The position numbers and the translations under genes are program-made. The notes beneath the pieces are model-generated. The model worked only from the letters and a program-made list of their open reading frames with translations. It did not search any database and was not told the DNA's origin. DNA of 64,000 nucleotides from Pedobacter sp. MR2016-24 (GTDB lineage: Bacteria; Bacteroidota; Bacteroidia; Sphingobacteriales; Sphingobacteriaceae), in the NCBI RefSeq assembly GCF_026239655.1, contig NZ_JAPIVO010000007.1, positions 186,001 to 250,000 of the forward strand, given 5' to 3'. How positions within the stretch are numbered: the first letter of the stretch is position 1; the number at the start of each line of letters is the position of its first letter. Positions 59,464-64,000 of this stretch are shown piece by piece.

Positions 59464-60281
59464 ATGAACATGGTACCAACGTTTTACGTTCCTCATCCTG
59501 TGTTAAGAAACCATATCAGTCATATTATGGTTGTTGAAGCTAAGTCTGATCAGGCTATACTCAATTTCAGTCCTTTTCCGCCAACGCCTCAGCATGCCAT
59601 ACATTTTTACCCAAGAGATGCGGTTACCGTTTTTAATGATAAAAACGGGCTTCAAAAACACCCGGGGAGTATCATTGTAGGGCCGCAGGTAAGTCAGGTG
59701 AATATTGCAATGGGCATGCATCACATTATTGTTTCTGTAGCATTCATGCCTGGTGGTATGCACAGGTTGCTAAAGATGCCTATGCATGAACTGTATGATG
59801 AACCTTTTGATGCGACCCTGTTATTAGGCCGCGAAATCGCCGAGGTGAACGAACGGTTACAGGAAGCACAAACTGCATTGGAAATGAAAAATGTGGTGGA
59901 GCATTTTTTTATGTACAAACTAGATCACTCTTCGCTGCTGCCTTGGGAACATGCTTTGAAAGCGCAACTACAAGGAAGTATGACCATAGAAAGTGCAGCT
60001 TCCTTAGCCTGCCTCAGTCTCCGGCAATATGAACGGAGGACGAAAGAAATTATGGGATATTCACCAAAGATCTTTTCCAGGCTTGTTCGTTTTTCCAAAG
60101 CGTACCGGCTAAAAGAGCAGCAACCCCGGTTGAACTGGACAAGTATTGCCCATAGTTGCGGATATTCGACCAGATGCATTTGATCAGGGATTTTAAGGAT
60201 TTTACTAATGCACTTCCCGGAACAGTAGCCAAACAGATCAATAAGGCACCTGCGCTGTTACAGGAACATCTGCGGATCTAA
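59464..60281 (+). pseudogene. AraC-family regulator with a frameshift near the C-terminus
   Basis: The first frame (ATG 59464) carries a DUF6597-like sensing domain (PTFYVPHPVLRNHIS, PQHAIHFYPRDAV) and first AraC HTH (MTIESAASLACLSLRQYERR). It runs into a stop at 60183. One frame over at ~60169 the expected end continues (DQMHLIRDFKDFTNALPG to the stop at 60281), which completes the second HTH. One base is missing at about 60169, by real mutation or by sequencing error. The intact form would be about 272 aa. Confidence 0.75.
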
Positions 60282-60343
60282 GATGTCGTTTTCTTACTAT
60301 TTATGCCTGTTGCATTGAACTAGTTTTACAGAAAAACATAGTT

Positions 60344-60841
60344 ATGAAATACACACTCGCATTATTAGGATTTATTTTATTAGGACTACCCTCCAGGGCG
60401 CAAACAGAAAATGCTGCCGTCACGGCAATTGAAAAGCAGGTTGACGCAATGGTTGGCAGTTGGAACAAACACGACTACAGTGATATGAAAACCTATGCTA
60501 CGGAGGATTGCAGCTGGGTTAATATAGTAGGCATGGTATGGAAGAACCGAAAGGAAGTAGAATACAGCCATCAGTTCTATCATAACAATATGTTTAAGCA
60601 TACCACCATGAAAAAAAAAGGAGTTGCTGTTCGTTTGCTCAACCCATCTACGGCCCTGGTACACTTTACAAGTTTCGTCAGCGAGTTTACGACTCCCTCC
60701 GGGCAGAAAATGCCGGGCAGTGATAACATCGCATTGCTGGTATTTGTAAAACAAAAAGGAAAATGGCTATTAACCGCCGGTGAGAATGTGGTTATCGACC
60801 CAGGAGCACAAAAGTATGACCCTGTTTTGCAGATGAAGTGA
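60344..60841 (+). CDS. secreted SnoaL/SgcJ-like NTF2-fold protein
   Basis: 165 aa with signal peptide (MKYTLALLGFILLGLPSRAQ). The mature domain is NTF2-like of the SgcJ/EcaC or DUF4440 kind: AIEKQVDAMVGSWNKHDYSDM, ATEDCSWVNIVGMVWKNRKEV, and GKWLLTAGENVVIDP near the end. Probably a small secreted binding or enzymatic protein; the ligand is unknown. Confidence 0.85.
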   Translation: MKYTLALLGFILLGLPSRAQTENAAVTAIEKQVDAMVGSWNKHDYSDMKTYATEDCSWVNIVGMVWKNRKEVEYSHQFYHNNMFKHTTMKKKGVAVRLLNPSTALVHFTSFVSEFTTPSGQKMPGSDNIALLVFVKQKGKWLLTAGENVVIDPGAQKYDPVLQMK

Positions 60842-60942
60842 TAAATTACCTGAAGGAAATCGGGTTTGTGCTCTATATTTTAGCGGAAGACATAGAAGAA
60901 TTTAGAGCTAATGTATTGAGGAAGTGGGCTGCATTATTGTAA
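60838..60942 (+). CDS. possible 34-aa frame overlapping the NTF2-like gene
   Basis: A GTG at 60838 overlaps the preceding stop (GTGA) and opens a 34-codon frame MINYLKEIGFVLYILAEDIE that ends at 60942. The amino-acid content is plausible (amphipathic helix), but there is no family match. It may be a real coupled short gene or the remnant of a longer one. Low confidence. Confidence 0.25.
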   Translation: MINYLKEIGFVLYILAEDIEEFRANVLRKWAALL

Positions 60943-60948
60943 TTCATT

Positions 60949-61725
60949 TCAGTAACGTTTATTAAAGTTACCGGGTGTCACACCTGTGTAATACAGAAAG
61001 CTATGGTGAAAATGGCTCTGATCGTAAAATCCAGCCTCCAACGCTGCTTCAACAATAGGATATCCATTATTGAGCATTTTTGTTGCTTTTTGAATTCTAA
61101 TGATCGTTAAATAGGTGTTTGGGTTTACTCCTAAGTATTGCTTAAATTGTCTGATCATTTGATATTTATCGATCTGGTAGATTTTGGCTATATTCTTCAG
61201 CGCAAGTTTTTGATTAAAGTGTTCATATAAATGCTGCTTTATAGCTATAATCTTTTCGGGCAGAACATTTGCAGTATTATTCTCCATTTGAATAGCTGTG
61301 TTCGATAATTGCCGGATAAAATCTGCAAGTAATGCGTCATCCGTCATGAGCTTATTTGTATGAATGTGAATATATTGCTGATACAAATCCCTGTCTTTTA
61401 TCAAAATAGGATGATCATTCATTTTCTTCATTGCAGTATCTTTTAGCAGATATTTCATCAAATCTGTACTGAGATAAAGACTTTTAAAACTCCAGCCCAG
61501 ATCAGCTATCGGATAATGGGCATGCATCAATTGCGGTTTGATAAGGAAAATGGAATAAGGTTCAACGACAAGGCTCTTACCTTGTACATCGAACTTTTGA
61601 ATTCCTTTAACAGATACACCTATGGTATACTCTTCATGAAAATGATCAGGAAAATTATGTGTAAAATTATCAGCGCTTGTAAAACTAATATTATCTAAAT
61701 GCAAACTTCTCCAGCTCTTCATCAT
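60949..61725 (-). CDS. AraC-family transcriptional regulator
   Basis: 258 aa. N-terminal cupin-like domain (PDHFHEEYTIGVSVKGIQKF, SIFLIKPQLMHAHYP) and C-terminal HTH pair (LALKNIAKIYQIDKYQMIRQF; GYPIVEAALEAGFYDQSHFH; the FLYYTGVTPGNF end). It heads the minus-strand group with the cupin and tautomerase genes (50-nt gap), and probably senses a small ligand. The start could be either of two adjacent ATGs. Confidence 0.9.
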   Translation of the reverse strand: MMKSWRSLHLDNISFTSADNFTHNFPDHFHEEYTIGVSVKGIQKFDVQGKSLVVEPYSIFLIKPQLMHAHYPIADLGWSFKSLYLSTDLMKYLLKDTAMKKMNDHPILIKDRDLYQQYIHIHTNKLMTDDALLADFIRQLSNTAIQMENNTANVLPEKIIAIKQHLYEHFNQKLALKNIAKIYQIDKYQMIRQFKQYLGVNPNTYLTIIRIQKATKMLNNGYPIVEAALEAGFYDQSHFHHSFLYYTGVTPGNFNKRY

Positions 61726-61774
61726 TTAACCTTTGCCCTATAGGAATTCAAAAGTATAACTATTTTCATTAAGA

Positions 61775-62164
61775 TTAGAATGTGAAATATTCTTCATCTG
61801 TCACCTTGTCTATGACAATCCCTTCGTCTTTTTCCATCTGTATTGCCAGGTGGGAAAACATGCTTTCCGGCGTTGCCCCATGCCAGTGCTCTTCACCTGC
61901 ATAAATCACCACCACGTCTCCCGGCCGCATTAATTGTTTGATCTCATTGCGTTTCTGTACATAGCCGGTACCTTTTTCTGCCATTAAGATTTGTACTGTG
62001 GGATGATAGTGCCAGTGTGTGATAGCTCCAGGTTCAAATGTGACGCTGGATAAAGTGCAGCCCGCGTTAGGTTCATTGACCAAACTGTTAATCCATACTG
62101 CTCCCCGAATATATTTCTGAGGCGCGGGTAAGGTGACGGTTTCTTTATGATCTGTCTTTTTCAT
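61775..62164 (-). CDS. cupin-domain protein
   Basis: 129 aa single cupin. Metal-binding first motif FEPGAITHWHYHPTVQILM with two histidines and second motif AGEEHWHGATPESMF. Fits (R)-mandelonitrile-lyase-like or quercetinase-like small cupins. Cytoplasmic; no signal. Lies 12 nt downstream of the tautomerase gene on the same strand, so they are probably co-expressed. Confidence 0.85.
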   Translation of the reverse strand: MKKTDHKETVTLPAPQKYIRGAVWINSLVNEPNAGCTLSSVTFEPGAITHWHYHPTVQILMAEKGTGYVQKRNEIKQLMRPGDVVVIYAGEEHWHGATPESMFSHLAIQMEKDEGIVIDKVTDEEYFTF

Positions 62165-62176
62165 GAATTGTATCTC

Positions 62177-62560
62177 TTATTTTATCATTTGCGCTTTCCC
62201 CTGGCCGAATGACCAATTTTCCAATGACGTTTCATTTAAAACGATGATGATATCATTGGAGAGCACGTGTGTTCGTTCACTTATTTTCGTTGAAATAACT
62301 GAATAAAGTGATTTCTTCATTTCTGCCGTACGACCGGGACCGCAAATGATCTGGATATACATCAGGTTAGGGGTATGAGGAATACCCAGATAGCAATCAG
62401 GAAAAATAAGATCTTCTGACGATACCTGATGAATGACCTGAAAGTAATCATCTTCAGGAATATTGAATATCTCCATCAGGCTTTCATGCACTGAAAGAGA
62501 TATTTTATTTTTTAATTCCCTGGGGAAAACCTCAGGTAAGTAGATATTTACAAATGGCAT
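62177..62560 (-). CDS. tautomerase-family protein
   Basis: 127 aa from ATG 62560 (MPFVNIYLPEVF), which leaves the catalytic N-terminal proline (Pro2) after Met removal, as in 4-oxalocrotonate tautomerase/MIF family; the frame is open to 62665. Central region YFQVIHQVSSEDLIFPDCYLG and VLSNDIIIVLNETSLENWSF near the end match larger tautomerases of the DUF-like subgroup. Would isomerise small keto/enol or carbonyl compounds. Upstream of the cupin gene. Confidence 0.87.
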   Translation of the reverse strand: MPFVNIYLPEVFPRELKNKISLSVHESLMEIFNIPEDDYFQVIHQVSSEDLIFPDCYLGIPHTPNLMYIQIICGPGRTAEMKKSLYSVISTKISERTHVLSNDIIIVLNETSLENWSFGQGKAQMIK

Positions 62561-62847
62561 ATTTTTCTTTTTATATACAACAAAATTAGTTGTTTGAAAT
62601 ATCCCGGTCTTGTAAAATATTGAGTTAGACCCGATATTGTTGGTGATCCTTAAATCCCTTTTCAATTCACAAGCTAAGCCATTGCCTTTAATATCACTGC
62701 CTTCTTTAGGTCAAATTTTAACAGAAGCTTGTATAGCACCTCTTTTTATTTTTAGACCTCAGTGAACTGATCAAATGTTTGAATCAATTTTTCTAAAGGA
62801 TTGAAACTACAGATTAATTTAAGTAACTATGTCATTAAATCAGCTCC
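62561..62847. other. gap without a clear gene
   Basis: AT-rich sequence between the tautomerase and the CarboxypepD_reg-like gene. No protein-like frame, hairpin or consensus promoter stands out. Confidence 0.5.
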
Positions 62848-64000
62848 GTGAAAATATTAATAACCTTACTTTTTTGTCTTTCAATTAGTCGTCTTTCTGC
62901 ACAACAAACCTACCTAACCGGTACTGTTACAGATCATTCAACGCAGAAGGTTCTCGCAGAGGTATCATTGACTGTTCTTCATAAACAGATAGGTACAGTA
63001 TCAAATATGGAAGGAAAGTTTATGTTGCTTAAAAACAATATCGCTGATGCAGACAGCATCCTGATCAGCTGCGTGGGTTACCAATCAGTAGTAGAACGTG
63101 CTGGTCGATTCACATCTGATCAAAGTCAGACAATTTATTTAGAGCCGGAGGTATTTGTGCTGGACGAAGTTGTCATTAAGCCTTTGTCGCTTGTTGCGAT
63201 TTTGAAGGAAGCGATCGACACTACGGAAAAGCTTATCAAGCCCGAAAATCGACTAAATGCTTACTATAAAGAATTTGCTTACCTGGATCAGGAGCTGTTT
63301 AAGTTCGCAGACGCAGCCGTGGTGTACACTGTTGACAATAAAAACAAAAAGACCAAAGTAGAAATGCAGGTTATTGAATCACGCATTAAGAAAGATTCAT
63401 TAACAAATGAAAACAAGTGGAAATCGGACATTGAGTCATTAATTAAATCTGATAAGGCGATGAAGTCTTATTACAATCTGGATTATCTGAGTAAACTGGT
63501 TAACCCTAAAAATACAGACAAATTCAATTACAAAATGGAAACTTCAGGTCCAGTCACAAAGATTAGCGTAGATCCAAAACCTGATCTTAAACAATATCTT
63601 CCAAATGCTATTATTTATTTTAACACGGTCAGCAACAGAATTCTAAAAGTAAAGTATGGTTATATCTCAAATTTGAAGTATATGCCGAAGGTGAACCTGA
63701 TTTTTATGGCTTACTCTTGCGAGAAGGATAACATGACAGCGATTTATAGTGAAGGGTCTATTCCCTATTTAAGGTATTGCCGAATAGAACAGGACATTCG
63801 TTTTAAGTTAGGTAGCAAAAAAGGATTATTAGGCTCTGTTGCTGAAATTCTGGCGAGCAATAGCGAATTAAGTCCGGTAGTACTGACAGAGAATCCAAAG
63901 GTTGTACCTGCCGTGTACAAAAAGTACAATATTTACAATAATGGCAATAAATTCTCTCCGGATTTCTGGTTGAAATACAATACAATTTTGCCTACAGCTA
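62848..64000 (+). CDS. CarboxypepD_reg-like secreted protein, partial
   Basis: GTG start 62848 gives a signal peptide (MKILITLLFCLSISRLSAQQ). It is followed by a carboxypeptidase-regulatory-like beta-sandwich (TYLTGTVTDHSTQKVLAEVS, ISCVGYQSVV, YLEPEVFVLDEVVIKP), the module that usually opens TonB-dependent receptors and related surface proteins. A further ~270 residues follow (AYYKEFAYLDQELFKFADAA and later) without a barrel or plug seen so far. It runs off the window at base 64000. The ATG at 62829 is in another frame and soon stops. Confidence 0.8.
   Translation, partial: MKILITLLFCLSISRLSAQQTYLTGTVTDHSTQKVLAEVSLTVLHKQIGTVSNMEGKFMLLKNNIADADSILISCVGYQSVVERAGRFTSDQSQTIYLEPEVFVLDEVVIKPLSLVAILKEAIDTTEKLIKPENRLNAYYKEFAYLDQELFKFADAAVVYTVDNKNKKTKVEMQVIESRIKKDSLTNENKWKSDIESLIKSDKAMKSYYNLDYLSKLVNPKNTDKFNYKMETSGPVTKISVDPKPDLKQYLPNAIIYFNTVSNRILKVKYGYISNLKYMPKVNLIFMAYSCEKDNMTAIYSEGSIPYLRYCRIEQDIRFKLGSKKGLLGSVAEILASNSELSPVVLTENPKVVPAVYKKYNIYNNGNKFSPDFWLKYNTILPTA

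Overview
The window looks like a Bacteroidota chromosome, most likely family Sphingobacteriaceae and Pedobacter-like. This rests on -33/-7 promoters of the TTTG-N19/20-TAnnTTTG type, A-rich start regions without clear Shine-Dalgarno sites, a SAM riboswitch ahead of metY-metX-hom, Bacteroidota-type LptD, DUF1015-serA-serC, DKNYY and DUF6266 proteins. The species assignment is an inference; no rRNA is present.

Bases 1-32,600 are an ordinary core chromosome. They carry methionine synthesis (end of a trans-sulfuration enzyme; SAM riboswitch plus a Cys-rich leader peptide; metY, metX, hom), a 2-oxoacid dehydrogenase E2, cinA, lptD, a cell-wall amidase with an MCE protein, rnz/STAS/purC, phoH, a SAM hydrolase, DUF1015-serA-serC, rpe, pnp, rpsO, two thioesterases, a Crp/Fnr regulator, ddl, a PASTA protein, mltG and a YihY membrane protein. 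Several convergent or 3' gaps hold long hairpins; two of them share an identical 23-nt core.

At 32,526 a tRNA-Ser(UGA) marks the start of a ~20 kb accessory region (about 32.6-52.5 kb) with decayed gene pieces at both ends. It holds: (i) a tightly overlapping four-gene Lamassu/ABC-3C type defence operon (MBL hydrolase, trypsin-like protease, middle component, SMC-like ATPase); (ii) an opposite-strand three-gene operon of a short UvrD-like helicase, a 710-aa unknown protein and a methyltransferase-like protein, a candidate undescribed system; (iii) an AlkB-type dioxygenase; (iv) a minus-strand cluster of four DUF6266-like proteins around what reads as a phage-style lysis cassette (three-TM holin-like protein, CHAP-like endolysin, unimolecular-spanin-like lipoprotein), with a small HTH protein and TGTCC iterons. 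Item (iv) is the other candidate for a previously undescribed system.

Bases 52,500-64,000 are a metabolic and stress accessory region. It has alpha/beta hydrolases, a hexapeptide acetyltransferase, AraC and LysR regulators (one AraC gene frameshifted), NTF2-like proteins, a cupin, a tautomerase, a 518-aa unknown protein, and the start of a CarboxypepD_reg-like protein cut by the window end.
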